Origin: Purshia tridentata
Taxonomy: Eukaryota > Streptophyta > Magnoliopsida > Rosales > Rosaceae
DNA length: 27,595 bases
Assembly: GCA_003254885.1 (NCBI GenBank)
Contig: QANT01008894.1
Span: 1 to 27,595 of the forward strand
Reading direction: 5' to 3'
The notes under the pieces were generated by a model. It made no database searches. It had not been told where the DNA came from and saw only the letters and a list, made by a program, of their open reading frames with translations. Made by a program: the position numbers and the translations under genes. This document shows, piece by piece, positions 1 to 10,029 of the stretch. Positions within the stretch are counted from its first letter, which is position 1; each line of letters begins with the position of its first letter.

Positions 1-1200
1 GCAGAGATTGATGAACCCTATAAACCCGTTTGGGGGAAAAAAAAAAAAAATCATAGAATCAACAAAATAAGAAATAACCCTAAACCATGATATTTGAAAT
101 AGGAAAAGAGAAAAATGTCAAACAAATCAACTAAAAAACCAATCCCTTTGCAGAGCAAAGTTCCTTGTCCAACCAATTACTTCAAATAAACCATTGTAAA
201 ACTCAAAACAAAACCACAGTTTATAAGACAGGGATAAACCTATTTAAAACATATAAAAACTATGAACCACCAAGAAGACTGAAAACAAATACAAAAAAGG
301 AAAAGGCCAATAACAATAGCACTACCAATTCAATGTCCCACAATATAAAAAGGCCTAAACAGTAAGCGCAAAAAAGAGATGAACAGCTTAAAAACAGTAG
401 TTATCTCTTCATGTTTAGCATATACACAAATCAAAACTTAATTTGCAAGCTTAAGATGAAACCAAATGATACTGAATGAAATCAAACGAAACTAAATGAA
501 ATGATGGCCAAAGCTGAGACTGACAATCACTAAAAGTGATAAAAATTTTCTAAACTCTAATTAAATTGATAATCATTGATAATTACCAAAAACCTGTTTT
601 AGAGAATTATTTCGAGATTTTACGGAAATTCTATAATTTTTCTAAATTTATGTTATAGAGGGAAATTTATTTTCCTCTAAGATCAAGAGGTCTTTTGGGT
701 AGCAAGTGTTCGCAATAAAAGTAGTGTTAATGTTTAGAAGACCAATGGTGCAAACCTCATATTTTTTGGAGTTCGGAAAATTATTCTATAAATTTCCAAA
801 AAGTCTTGATTATTTTAATTTTATGAAAACACTCGAATGAAAAATTGGTAATTTGACCCCATATTAATTAGTATTAGTCAATACGCATTCATAAAAAATT
901 TATGTGTATTTGTCTGAGTTTGAAACTATTTTTAATTAATTTCTAAAATTTGTAAAAAAAAAGTGGACAAAGTGATACACGAGAATTAGTTTTAGAGAAT
1001 AATATGATACAAAATATATCTTAGAAGGTAAAATGAGACTTGATGTTAATTACTCTTAGGGGCAGACTAGTAAATAAGGCAATAATAAATAATTATATGA
1101 GTCATCACAATAAAACCAAAGCGTAGAAATTGACAACCCGTATAAACCCATTACATTAATCGATTCCTTGACTAATTAATATTGACTTATGAAATTGTAG
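1..1200. other. AT-rich intergenic DNA, no gene seen
   Basis: Reading frames are short and lack domain motifs. The stretch contains a poly-A run near 40-50. A short motif beginning near 5-30 (direct form 'ccctataaaccc') recurs in variant form near 1130-1150 ('acccgtataaaccc'), suggesting dispersed repeat debris. Nothing else is recognised. Confidence 0.6.
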
Positions 1201-1352
1201 CGAGCAGTTTGGGTGGGCCCTATATAACAATTAAGTAGACTGTTATTAGCGTGCTGTGGGTGGCGACTGAGTGACTTTGGTACTGCAACTTCAACTGCAT
1301 GCCCAATTTTGAGCCACCTCCGCTGACCAAGTTCCGATGTACCGACAGCTTC

Positions 1353-1625
1353 CACGTGGCCTGGTCTGACCGCACGTGACCCTTGGTCTCCTAGCTATAT
1401 CCTAATCCTTCTTTGATCTTCATCACTCTTCACTGTACGTATTTGTACTGTGAAAGGGAAGGAAGACGGACCCACCTCCAAAAGTCCAAGTTAATTCCAA
1501 TATGAGGGCATGCCAAGCTTTACCTTCCCTTATCTTCAATTTAATTTCCCTTTGTCCTTCCATTTCTCCAAGGGTCGTTTAATAGAGCTCTACCAAATAT
1601 TCTTTCGAGACAGTAGTGACACGTG
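1353..1625. promoter_or_regulatory. Cluster of three CACGTG G-boxes
   Basis: Perfect CACGTG palindromes lie at 1353-1358, 1373-1378 and 1620-1625. The first two are exactly 20 bp apart, about two helical turns. CACGTG is the core G-box bound by plant bZIP and bHLH factors (established). The surrounding 1200-1620 is less AT-rich than its neighbours and has a TATA-like 'ctatataac' near 1220. No coding region follows within 1 kb on either strand, so a promoter role is inference; the AHL gene starts 5.2 kb away. It could be the edge of a distal promoter, an unannotated non-coding transcript, or chance. Confidence 0.3.
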
Positions 1626-1640
1626 TATAAGGTGATATTT

Positions 1641-2432
1641 ATTTATACATTTTAGATCTGTTTGTTAGTACTTTTAGAATTGTCAAAAATACTTTCATAT
1701 TAGTACCATACAGTACTCTAAGCAGTAAAATTTTGTACCATACTCGACTGCTTATGTATTTAAAAATTTTTATTTTGGATGAAATGATTCATTCTTTTAT
1801 GATATTTTAGATGAGACGGTTTAATCAATACTTATTTAAAACTTTCATGCCTATTGACGGATTTAGAAATCATTTTTAATGGGTTCAAGATTAAAAAGTT
1901 TTCACCATCTGAGATGGCATTTGAGATTTTTAGAAAGAGCTATTTCTAACATATATGCATGGTGGATGATGCCAGATACCACTGTACATGTTAGATTAAT
2001 TAATATCATTCTAATTTGTAGTATATATATATATATGCATATATTTATACCCAATGCATGTGTTGGAATCAAGTGAATCTTACCAGCTCAGAAACCTTAA
2101 TTAGAGCAAATTAATTAAAAAACTATGTAGCTACGAAAGGGTACAAATCGCTGTCGCAGTCTACGAATTTTTCTTTTTATAAATGAAACAAGGCATATTT
2201 CTTCTTTTTCAACAAATTATTAATTGTTATCTTTAAGTTGCTGGAATAGTAATGATGACAAAAGCCTCATCTGACAATCAATAAGCTACCGATGGCTTTT
2301 TTGAGGGCCCCAACTCAAAGTCATAAAGTACGCAATTACCCACTCGACAACTCATCATACATTTCAAACTAGTTGTTGTTGCCTATCTTATTAAAGAGAT
2401 CATATTCCTTACCGGGTTTGGTATCAACTTTA
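1641..2432. other. Intergenic DNA, no gene seen
   Basis: AT-rich sequence with an AT microsatellite near 2020-2042. The small reading frame near 1879 does not begin at a plausible gene context and resembles no family I know. Confidence 0.55.
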
Positions 2433-3543
2433 GAGATTCGGATCCTCTCTTAAGTTTCTTAATCTCTTAATTTTACTAATTTTTTAATTATAATCTTTAG
2501 TTAATGATTAGCACTTATTTATTACTATTATCACCAAATAAAAAAAATAAAAAATAAGATAATATCAAATATTCAAAACCCTCATTGATCTGCCACTTGC
2601 AAAACCCAAAATCACTTAATCAAAATATTTTTTGTTTTTTACCCCACACCACTTCATCTCCCACTTGCAAATTAAACCCTCATCTGTCAAATATGGCTGC
2701 TTAAGAAAATATCAAAAACTTGCAAAACCCAAAATCACTTAATCAAAATATTGTTTGTTTTTTACCCAGCACCACTCTCCCACTTGCAAATTAAACCCTC
2801 ATCTGTCATATATGGCTGCTTAAGAAAATATCAAATATTCAAATATCTTGGAGAAATAAATTGAATTTGTGGGGAGTGCTGGAGAAGTGTGTCCTGAAAT
2901 GCCCAAAAGTAATTCCTGTAATCGAAAATGGCAGAATTAGTTATGGAGAACCACATTTGAATATATGTTACTTTTTGTGTTCAAAAAGTGAAAAAAACAA
3001 TTTATATTTAAATATATATTATGTAATATGTTATGTGCTTTGAAGAATAGGGTATTGATTCTGACATGATAACTTGAAAACAAATTTTTTGGATCGCATG
3101 ATTAATTGACTAGTTGAATTAAATTTTTTGTAGCTCTTGGTATTTTATTAACTCAAATTCCGTTTGGTACATCTGCATAATTCTTCATTTTGATGTTGGG
3201 ATTAAATTGATATAATTTTATTATGAATTGTGGTAAGAAGATTGAAAGAAAATGAATTTGAAAAAACTTAAGTAGCCAGCATATGAGGGTTTTGCAAGAG
3301 GGAGATGAAGTGGTGCATTCTAAGTAAAAACAAACATCGTTATTTTTTTTGGTCAAGGAATTAAATGGTTGGATTACACACCATTTTTTTATTTTTATTT
3401 TTTTATTTGGTGATAATAGTTATAAATAAATGTGAACCATTGGATGTTAATAAAGATACATGACACTCTATAATTAAAAGATTAATAAAGTTGGGAGATT
3501 AGTCAGCTTAAGATCTTAATTTTATAGAGAGGATCCAAATCCC
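2433..3543. mobile_element. Long-TIR MITE-like inverted-repeat element, about 1.1 kb
   Basis: The left end GAGATTCGGATCCTCTCT (2433-2450) matches the reverse complement of the right end, GGGATTTGGATCCTCTCT, at 16 of 18 positions. Similarity continues inward for well over 100 bp: both arms carry 'actattatcaccaaataaa' (about 2526-2544 and, inverted, 3400-3425). A more internal segment near 2640-2690 also recurs inverted near 3276-3342. There is no transposase frame, so this is a non-autonomous DNA transposon or foldback element. I could not see a clean target-site duplication; the superfamily is therefore unassigned. Confidence 0.65.
2595..2836. repeat. 123-bp tandem duplication inside the inverted-repeat element
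   Basis: Two adjacent copies, 2595-2717 and 2718-2836, both begin 'acttgcaaaacccaaaatca' and both contain 'tatggctgcttaagaaaata'. Copy 2 has a few substitutions and small deletions. A fragment of a third copy may precede them near 2567-2594. The duplication lies wholly inside the 1.1-kb element. Confidence 0.85.
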
Positions 3544-3545
3544 AA

Positions 3546-3648
3546 TTTTGGTACCAAGTCTTTAATTTTATCATTGAAAAGGAGAGAAGAAAGAGAAATA
3601 TAATAGAGGTGAGAGAGAAGGGTTTATATTAAAAACTTGGTACCAAAA
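3546..3648. repeat. Short inverted repeat TTTTGGTACCAAGT / ACTTGGTACCAAAA
   Basis: TTTTGGTACCAAGT at 3546-3559 is the exact reverse complement of ACTTGGTACCAAAA at 3635-3648. A further related 'gggtaccaagtctt' follows at about 3654-3667, and a degenerate relative, 'tttggtatcaacttta', lies just left of the MITE at about 2417-2432. It may be a tiny foldback element, or part of the repeat into which the larger element was inserted. Confidence 0.5.
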
Positions 3649-3731
3649 CGTATGGGTACCAAGTCTTGTAGGAAATCAGTTCTCCAGCTAAAGCTAATAC
3701 AACATATATGCCTTTCTCCATTGCATAATTA

Positions 3732-4199
3732 GGGCCTGTTTGGTTCGTGGAATTGATTTCATAGGAACTCAATTTCTATGTCTTTTCCAGGGAAAATGGA
3801 ATATAAGATTACATTCCCTCGTTTGGTATTGTTGGGAAAGTAAACCACTAATTCCCTTTTTATTTCTATTCTGTTGTTTGGTTTGTGCAAGAAAAGAAAA
3901 GAAAAGAAAATTGCTATAATTTTCTAATTATACCCTGATTTATTAAACAAAAGCAATATTTATTTTAATTAATTTAATAAAATATCAAGGTTAGTTTAGT
4001 AAATATAATAAGTAATAAATGCTTTTCCAAGAGGAGGGAAACCAAAACCTAAGCTCCAAAAAGGGTTTCATTTTTCCCCCAATAAGGAAAATGATTTCCC
4101 TTGGATCAGGAAATGGTTTTTCTTCCATGTACTTACCAAACATAAGAATGTAATTAATTTCTCATTCCTTGGCCTTTAAAACTTGAACTAAACGGGCTC
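3732..4199. mobile_element. Tourist-like (PIF/Harbinger) MITE, 468 bp
   Basis: The left terminus GGGCCTGTTTGGTTC (3732-3746) pairs with a right terminus whose reverse complement is GAGCCCGTTTAGTTC. Each end is flanked by TTA (3729-3731 and 4200-4202), the 3-bp target duplication typical of PIF/Harbinger elements. Inner parts are also partly inverted, for example 'gttagtttgg' style T/G-rich arms. An (AAAAG)n microsatellite sits at about 3888-3909. No transposase is encoded, so it would depend on an autonomous PIF element elsewhere. Confidence 0.8.
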
Positions 4200-4202
4200 T
4201 TA

Positions 4203-5048
4203 GAGTTAATTTGCATATCTTTTATAATTACCCTGTCTAATTTAATCCTCCCTAATTCATGAGGCATCAAGCATCTCTAGTTTTTTTTAATTTTGGGAGA
4301 GGCGAGATATACAAAAGAATGCTTATATATATATAGAAACCTCAAGACTAACCAAAATCAAGCTTGTCAAATACATAATATCCTATCTAGTGTTGTGCAA
4401 AATTGGATAGATATATTAGTCTGATAATACACTTTTTTGTAGACTGTGCACAAATTATACATGTCCATATATATTTTATCAAATTTAATCACTTAAAAGG
4501 ATTTAAGAAATATGAGATTTTATAAAAATTAAGGCCTCAAGATTAGTGTGTAATTCTTTATATACTAATTGATAATTTCTCAAAAAGACAATATGGAACA
4601 AAAACATGACTCTAATCTAACGCACATTTTTCAACATATAGCCTTCCAAGTTCAAACATTACTCACCTTGTCCTTGTGCTTGCCTAAGGGCCATCAATAT
4701 GCATCCGCTACTAGATTGCTTACTTGCCATGTACGTTGGGAAACTAAGGTGAGCATATGATTGCTTATCAGAGATGATAGAGGACTCGTATAAAATTTTA
4801 TACACTTGTTAAACGAGAGCTCTAACTATGTTCACAGTTAACTATATCCATTTATAGGTTTTGACAATCCATCGTACATAATTATTGTCTTATATATAAT
4901 AGGCATGGCCCACGTGGTTAAACGTAAAAATGAATCATGCATAAGAGATAAATGAATGTATGATTAACAAGAGATTTGTCACATTTGGTAAAAATGAGTA
5001 TGTTCTATACTTCACATTTGGTAAAAGATAATTTTTAGATTTTTATAA
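4203..5048. other. Intergenic DNA, no gene seen
   Basis: AT-rich, with a short AT microsatellite near 4325-4335. The 63-codon frame near 4569 has no recognisable motif or gene context and I do not call it. Confidence 0.5.
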
Positions 5049-5099
5049 CAAATGCACTTGTTGCATTTTTACATATCCATTGGCTTTTTTATTAAGAAA

Positions 5100-5512
5100 T
5101 CTAGGCACCCATACCCAAACGAATTGACAATGGGAGAAGTAGCCTAAAATCTTATATGCTACTATGCAAGGCCTCACATTTTCGATGTAGGATCTTTCTC
5201 TCAACATGCTCTCGCACTTGTGGCGTCATTCAAGCCTAATACATAGACAATTTATACATTGGGTGACGTGGGATCATGTGTGGCCGTTTTGGCGCAACAC
5301 GTGGATAGCCCGCTTTGATACCATAAAAGAATCTAAGTATTCATTCCAAAGAGACCCCATGCTAGGTGGTTATGATGCTCACCACCACTTTTTTGTGGTA
5401 AGTGAAATAGCACTCCATACCAAAATCAATTAGTAATAATAGGAGTACCTCAAACCCTTATATGTCACTATGCAATGCCTCACATTTTCGATGTAGGATC
5501 TTTTTCTCAACA
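5100..5512 (-). mobile_element. TRIM-like LTR retrotransposon remnant
   Basis: Read on the minus strand, an LTR begins with TGTTGAG at 5512 and runs to about 5324 (189 bp). It is followed at once by a primer-binding site, TGGTATCAAAGCGGGC (5308-5323). This resembles the TGGTATCAGAGC site complementary to initiator-methionine tRNA. A purine-rich stretch precedes a second LTR start at 5206. The first 55 bp of the two LTRs are nearly the same (5152-5206 and 5457-5512), but the distal part of the 3' LTR diverges and appears truncated near 5100. The internal part is only about 100 bp and has no gag or pol, which fits a terminal-repeat retrotransposon in miniature. The 5' LTR terminal CA is mutated to TA. 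Confidence 0.65.
5308..5323 (-). other. Primer-binding site of the TRIM-like remnant
   Basis: The minus strand reads TGGTATCAAAGCGGGC immediately after the LTR. The first eight bases, and ten of the first twelve, fit the initiator tRNA-Met primer-binding site used by many plant copia and TRIM elements. Confidence 0.6.
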
Positions 5513-5577
5513 TTTTATAGATGCACTGACTATCAAATGTACTTGTTGTATTTTTTCAGATGCATTGGCTTTTTTTG

Positions 5578-6210
5578 CATAGATACACTGATTTCGCAGA
5601 TATTAGCCCTTATTTAAAATTTGGCATTCAACTCAAATTATTTGGATGATTATCGAAGGCTAAGTTTTTTCTCGACTGACCGACACATACCAACTTTCGA
5701 CCGATTTTGTTCTGCCATTTTATGACGCCTACATCCTTCGTCAGTAGCATAGTTGAATCACTCTGCCAAGGTGTCGACAATCGGAAGCGGTATCAAAACC
5801 CCCTTCGCGAAACACCACAACTCTGAACTGCCCTATCCAATATCACCGACCAATCACTTCCGGTAAGGAAAAGTCGGTAGCCAACACCAAACAGTTTGAC
5901 GATGACTCTTTTTTGTGCATTTCACCCTCTATCGAATTAGATTCGGGATCTCTGTGTCAGCGCGGTTACCAACTTCAACTCATTCCTACTTTACGCCAAT
6001 AATTTTAATTATCGGACCCTTCAATTTAACGAACACTAAATTTAAAGTGAATTCTTCGATTGGTAATAAATTGAAAATAACGTAGACTAGAGTCAACAAA
6101 ATTATCATAGAGTTTAACTTTGCCTAATAAGTAAATATGACGTAATCATTAGTTGCTGGGATAGATGAATGCATTCGGAATTGTAGACGCACCATGGGGT
6201 AAGCGCGTAG
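5578..6210. other. Unassigned segment with raised GC at about 5640-5990
   Basis: From about 5640 to 5990 the base composition becomes visibly more GC-rich and repeats CGACC/CCGAC motifs, unlike the flanks. None of the reading frames is long or shows a motif. It could be a decayed DNA transposon or a captured fragment. No gene is called. Confidence 0.4.
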
Positions 6211-6219
6211 CTTGAATTC

Positions 6220-6250
6220 TTGGAATTGCTTGGAATCGCTTGGAATTCTG
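6220..6250. repeat. 10-bp tandem repeat (TGGAATTGCT)x3 upstream of the AHL gene
   Basis: Three tandem units TGGAATTGCT, TGGAATCGCT and TGGAATTCTG follow a partial unit at 6211-6219. They lie about 620 bp upstream of the AHL start codon. Confidence 0.7.
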
Positions 6251-6864
6251 CTTTTACCGCACGCTTTTCCAGAATTTCCTCCTCAAAACTCGCGTATCTT
6301 TCTCTCTTCTCAAACTCATTCATACAGTCATCTCAGAATTTCATATTCGTTTTCTTCTTCACAATCCACCCCTCAACAGTGGCATCTAATTATCTGGGAA
6401 TTTTCCATGTCAAATTAATGAGCAAGTTTTCTTGCTAATTTCTCCCTTTCGATCATTAATGTAATTTCTTGTTAATTACGTTTACACTTAAAGTAAATAT
6501 CACTCCGATCCCCCCCCCTTTTAGTTTATTTTTTATTGAAGATCTGATCATTTCCGGGCAGACCGTAGCAACGCGTACGAGGTAGTCCTGAGCTTTGGAT
6601 TTTGACAGCTTGTTTTGGGTCTGATTGTAAAGGACGGCCGGAGCAGTAGTTACTAGTACTTGAATTTTTTTGGGGTAAGTAAAAAACTGTGCACTCAAGC
6701 TAAGCGCTAGCTGCTCTGAGTCTGAGACGACTACTTAGAAAGTTGCAAACATTTTGTAATTAATCAGATCCATCGATCTATCTGTGCAGCAGATCGAGAG
6801 AAAGGTATACGTAGTCGATCGAATTGAAGGTGGCAAATAAGTGGTGGAAGAAATAGATGTGGCT
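6251..6864 (+). promoter_or_regulatory. Probable promoter and 5' leader of the AHL gene
   Basis: This is a pyrimidine-rich stretch (6290-6375) typical of plant core promoters and leaders, a C9 run near 6510, and a GATC/CGAT-rich leader at 6765-6830. I see no clear TATA box within 200 bp of the start codon. The transcription start cannot be placed from sequence alone. An in-frame TAA at 6838-6840 closes the coding frame upstream, so the coding region cannot extend further 5'. Confidence 0.4.
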
Positions 6865-7821
6865 ATGGCGGGGTACAATAATGAGGCAGCTGCTGCAACC
6901 CCAAGTGGTTCTCGTTACGTCCACCAGCTCTTGAGGCCCGAATTCCACATCCACAGACCACCTCTTAATTCACCATCTCTTTCTGTACATGACCACCACC
7001 ACCACCAAACCACACAACCCTCTTCTGATTCCAAAGACTCCCCTCCCCTCCACCACAATAAGATGGAATCCGACACCGCCGCCACCAGTTCCGGTGGTGG
7101 AGGCAGTGGTTCTTCCATCCGCCGCCCGCGTGGCCGTCCTGCGGGCTCCAAGAACAAACCAAAGCCCCCGATCATCGTGACACGTGACAGCCCCAACGCT
7201 CTCCGCTCCCACGTGCTGGAAGTGTCAGCGGGGGCCGACATCGTTGACAGTGTGTCCAACTACGCCAGGCGGAGGGGGAGAGGAGTGTGCGTGCTGAGTG
7301 GCAGTGGCACTGTCGCCAATGTGACGCTGAGACAGCCTGCGTCGCCTTCGGGGAGTGTGGTGACTCTGCACGGGCGTTTCGAGATACTTTCGCTGTCGGG
7401 GACGGTGCTTCCGCCTCCGGCTCCGCCGGGCGCGGGAGGACTGTCGATATTCTTGTCGGGCGGGCAGGGGCAGATCGTAGGAGGAAACGTGGTGGGGCCA
7501 CTGATGGCTTCAGGGCCAGTGGTTTTGATGGCTGCGTCGTTTGCAAATGCGGTGTTTGAAAGGCTACCATTAGTAGGGGATGATGAGGAGGAACAAGAGG
7601 AGGGTACTGGGGGCTTGCAAGTTCAACAACCGACGGCGTCGCAGTCTTCGGGGGTGACTGGTGGAGGAAAGCAACTTGGGGATCATCAGGGAACGGGCAG
7701 CAGCGGAGGAGGAGGAGGAGGTGTTGGGGTTTTCAATCTGGGAGGGAACTATACCTTTCCGGGTCCTGATTTGTTCGGGTGGGGCACCGCTGGAACTTCT
7801 ACTCCACGCCCTGCATTTTAG
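6865..7821 (+). CDS. AHL25: AT-hook motif nuclear-localized (AHL) protein, clade A, AGF1/AHL25-like
   Basis: Single-exon gene for a 318-aa nuclear DNA-binding protein. The open frame extends back to a GTG at 6841, but the first ATG is at 6865 (MAGYNNE), which I take as the start. Order of parts: His/Ser/Pro-rich N-terminus with HHHH at 44-47; one type-I AT-hook, [13 protein letters not shown], at 87-99, which grips the minor groove of AT-rich DNA; a PPC/DUF296 domain at about 113-235 opening with LRSHVLEV and holding GRFEIL at 170-175, the motif used for assembly with other AHLs and transcription factors; an acidic run at 239-246; and a Gly/Gln-rich tail with a G6 run at 281-286, ending in TPRPAF. 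One AT-hook plus this PPC type and no intron place it in clade A, whose Arabidopsis members act at matrix-attachment regions in growth, gibberellin feedback and flowering. The RGRPAG hook and the 'SQSSGVTG' tail recall AHL25/AGF1; AHL27/AHL29 is the alternative. The coding DNA is far more GC-rich than its surroundings. The family call is near certain; the exact paralogue is not. Confidence 0.95.
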   Translation: MAGYNNEAAAATPSGSRYVHQLLRPEFHIHRPPLNSPSLSVHDHHHHQTTQPSSDSKDSPPLHHNKMESDTAATSSGGGGSGSSIRRPRGRPAGSKNKPKPPIIVTRDSPNALRSHVLEVSAGADIVDSVSNYARRRGRGVCVLSGSGTVANVTLRQPASPSGSVVTLHGRFEILSLSGTVLPPPAPPGAGGLSIFLSGGQGQIVGGNVVGPLMASGPVVLMAASFANAVFERLPLVGDDEEEQEEGTGGLQVQQPTASQSSGVTGGGKQLGDHQGTGSSGGGGGGVGVFNLGGNYTFPGPDLFGWGTAGTSTPRPAF

Positions 7822-8560
7822 ACTACTAGTCTCTACTAGTACTAGTGCTACCTCATCGCCATTTCCATCATCAAGGATCGAGGAGGAGGTGATGACCATG
7901 AAGATTATGCCACATTATTCGATCATCAAGTCTTAATGGTGTACTACTACTGATCGATCGGTCAAGAAATAAGCTACAAAACAAGGATGAAGATCTTCGA
8001 TCACTGAATTGGCAAGGTCAGTAACTAATTAAGTGCAAATCAATGGGGTAATACTATTTCCCATCTACTTTCTCAATCGATCTCAGCTAGTTTTATACAT
8101 AAATGCTTGTTAATTACTTGTATTTATTTTGGCGATGCACATTAATTAATTTCTAGGGTTTCATTTTCAAGTTTCTGCACCAGTAAAAGTACTTCATCAT
8201 CATATGTTATGTTTTTGTTTTTGATTCAATATAAAGAATGTGTTTCACCTTCTTCATTAATTATTTCTAATTAACATTGATATATAAAATATGCAGACAC
8301 CAATTTATTAATCCTTTGGTTCTTTTCCTTAATTAAATACTAACTTAAATATATATATATATATGGTGGTCTGTGATGTGGTTCTTTTTTCAATTATTTA
8401 TCGATATTTCTTTCTTTCTTTCTTTATTTCTTTATGGCATAAAATATATTACTGGTGGCATAAAATATATTACTGGTCGCACAATATATGTAAATTAAAA
8501 ATAATATAATCTGTATATTCACAATCACAAACATCCATTAATTCATATAATTATATATAT
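7822..8560 (+). other. AHL 3' untranslated region and downstream AT-rich DNA
   Basis: Three closely spaced ACTAGT motifs follow the stop codon (7824-7848). Possible polyadenylation elements, such as 'caatataaag' near 8227-8236, could end the transcript, but none is decisive. Downstream are an (AT)n microsatellite at about 8349-8364 and a CTTT microsatellite at about 8407-8425. Confidence 0.45.
8435..8476. repeat. 21-bp exact tandem duplication
   Basis: Two identical adjacent 21-bp units beginning TGGCATAAAATATATTACTG occupy 8435-8455 and 8456-8476. Confidence 0.9.
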
Positions 8561-9590
8561 GCATATGTCATTTTCTTTTGGTGAGTTGAAGTATGTTATA
8601 TATCCTATGTTTTCTTTTAGTTAAATTAACAATTAATATGCCCATATATGTATAAATTTCTTTAGTTCCTTTGTTTCTTACAAGATGGCCTGAACCCAAA
8701 CTTGAGTGGCCGGCTTTTGTATTTGTTGCATTGCATGTTCTCCATCTTTTTTTGATTCCTTGACCAGAGTTTTTGCTTACCCAACAGAGCAAAAGTAATT
8801 AAGCACCTTGGAAAGCCTGTTTCACTCTTAGAGAACAAATAAAAAACAAATAAACAAAAGGAACCCTAGAAGTCTAGAACTAGTTTCGAGAAACAATGCC
8901 AGAGCTGCATCTCTATCTTATCGAACTTGCAGTTGCTGACCAAACGTTACAGCAGTAGAAATTACTAGAAAAATTGAACGTTCGTGTCAGTTACAAAACG
9001 TAGATACAGAATTGTGTTCAAGGGAGTTCAAAATTGTAATTATAGTTTGCACACCTTAAAACATGTACAAACCAGCTATGTCTCTCCAGTTTGGGGTTCT
9101 ATGAGGACAAAGAGTGGAGTAGTACTTGAGTTGAGCTCATATATATATATATATATACACACACTAATAATATAATGTTTAATTAAAAAGGAACCCAATA
9201 ACCCCAAAAAAAGCTGGTAATTATTATTTGTGGTTTAATTGTTGAAAGTTGATGTAAAGGGAGGTTTAAAAAATAGAAAATTGGGGAAATTCCCTTCAAA
9301 ACGAATTTCTTTTCTCATACATTAATCCCTTTGACTAGTTTCCAAGTTTCCAACTCACTTACTTATATATATATATATATTTCTTAGTTAGGGTTTTTTA
9401 AAATTCAGATATTGTGATCTCTTTTATGCCCTCAATCCTTTGTCAGACATTTTTTGATTATTTGACTTTATATTAATTGTTGGTAACTAATTATGTTATT
9501 ATTTCCTAAATTTTTGGTGCTTTTAATGCTCATAATTTATTGTTTGGACTTTTATTTTCATAAATTTTAAATATGAATTTTCATAAACTT
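8561..9590. other. Intergenic DNA, no gene seen
   Basis: AT-rich sequence with AT microsatellites near 9140-9157 and 9364-9380. Small frames at 8568-8792 (minus) and 8984-9175 (plus) have no motif or family resemblance and are not called. Confidence 0.5.
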
Positions 9591-9595
9591 TAAAC

Positions 9596-9907
9596 AACCT
9601 ACGCTAATAAAATTAGAATTATGCAATAAGTGGGAATTTACACAATTTACTTCAACGCACCTACAATAAGTAATATAATAAACCTACATACAGTTCTCTT
9701 AAACAAATAAATGACCATACAACAAAAAAGGAAAAACATTGTATAAAAAATAAAATAACTAAGGAACCCACATGAATTATTCGATAAGAACTTATGTTAC
9801 CATAAATATAAGAACCTACACTTAATTAAAATACTGTAAAGAACCTACATCAAAATCATTCAATACGAAACATACATAAGAAATTTTTAATAGGGAACCT
9901 ACATTTA
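9596..9907. repeat. Irregular array of AACCTACA motifs
   Basis: The motif (A/G)AACCTACA or a one-base variant recurs near 9596, 9657, 9680, 9763, 9812, 9841 and 9894. Spacing is about 25-85 bp in A-rich, strand-asymmetric DNA. A related pattern of 'ctcacatat' blocks follows at about 9980-10015. This looks like a decayed dispersed or tandem repeat. No gene is present. Confidence 0.5.
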
Positions 9908-10029
9908 ATGAAAATACAATAGCTGTACACATGCACCACTAGGCAAAAAAAAAAAAATTATAATCATATAACATAAAACTCACATATCTCCAATAAAAAT
10001 AAAAAACTCACATATTTCTTATAAAACAA

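Larger units (their letters stand above)
5049..5577. repeat. Direct repeats bracketing the TRIM-like remnant
   Basis: 5049-5090 and 5534-5577 are diverged copies of one sequence; both contain 'aaatg(c/t)acttgttg(c/t)a' and end 'cattggctttttt'. They flank the LTR remnant on either side. They may be pre-existing tandem copies, or a duplication formed when the element inserted or recombined. Confidence 0.6.

Noticed and set aside
73..85. Interstitial telomere repeat (ccctaaacc)
   Set aside because: Barely more than one unit; common as a telo-box or by chance.
1879..3356. Small frames near 1879, 2861 and 3153
   Set aside because: Short, AT-driven, no motif; two lie inside a transposon without coding capacity.
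5100..5512. TRIM remnant as a Cassandra element with 5S rRNA-like LTR
   Set aside because: The LTR shows no 5S box A or box C sequence; only the primer-binding site and size are shared with TRIMs generally.
6841..6864. GTG-initiated extension of the AHL coding region by eight codons
   Set aside because: Plant nuclear genes start at ATG; the first in-frame ATG is 6865 and gives a family-like N-terminus.
7172..7899. Long minus-strand frames of 132 and 109 codons opposite the AHL gene
   Set aside because: They are antisense shadows in GC-rich coding DNA, with Ser/Pro/Arg-rich composition and no domain.
9596..10015. CRISPR-like array
   Set aside because: Spacing is irregular, units are short and diverged, and the DNA is plant nuclear.
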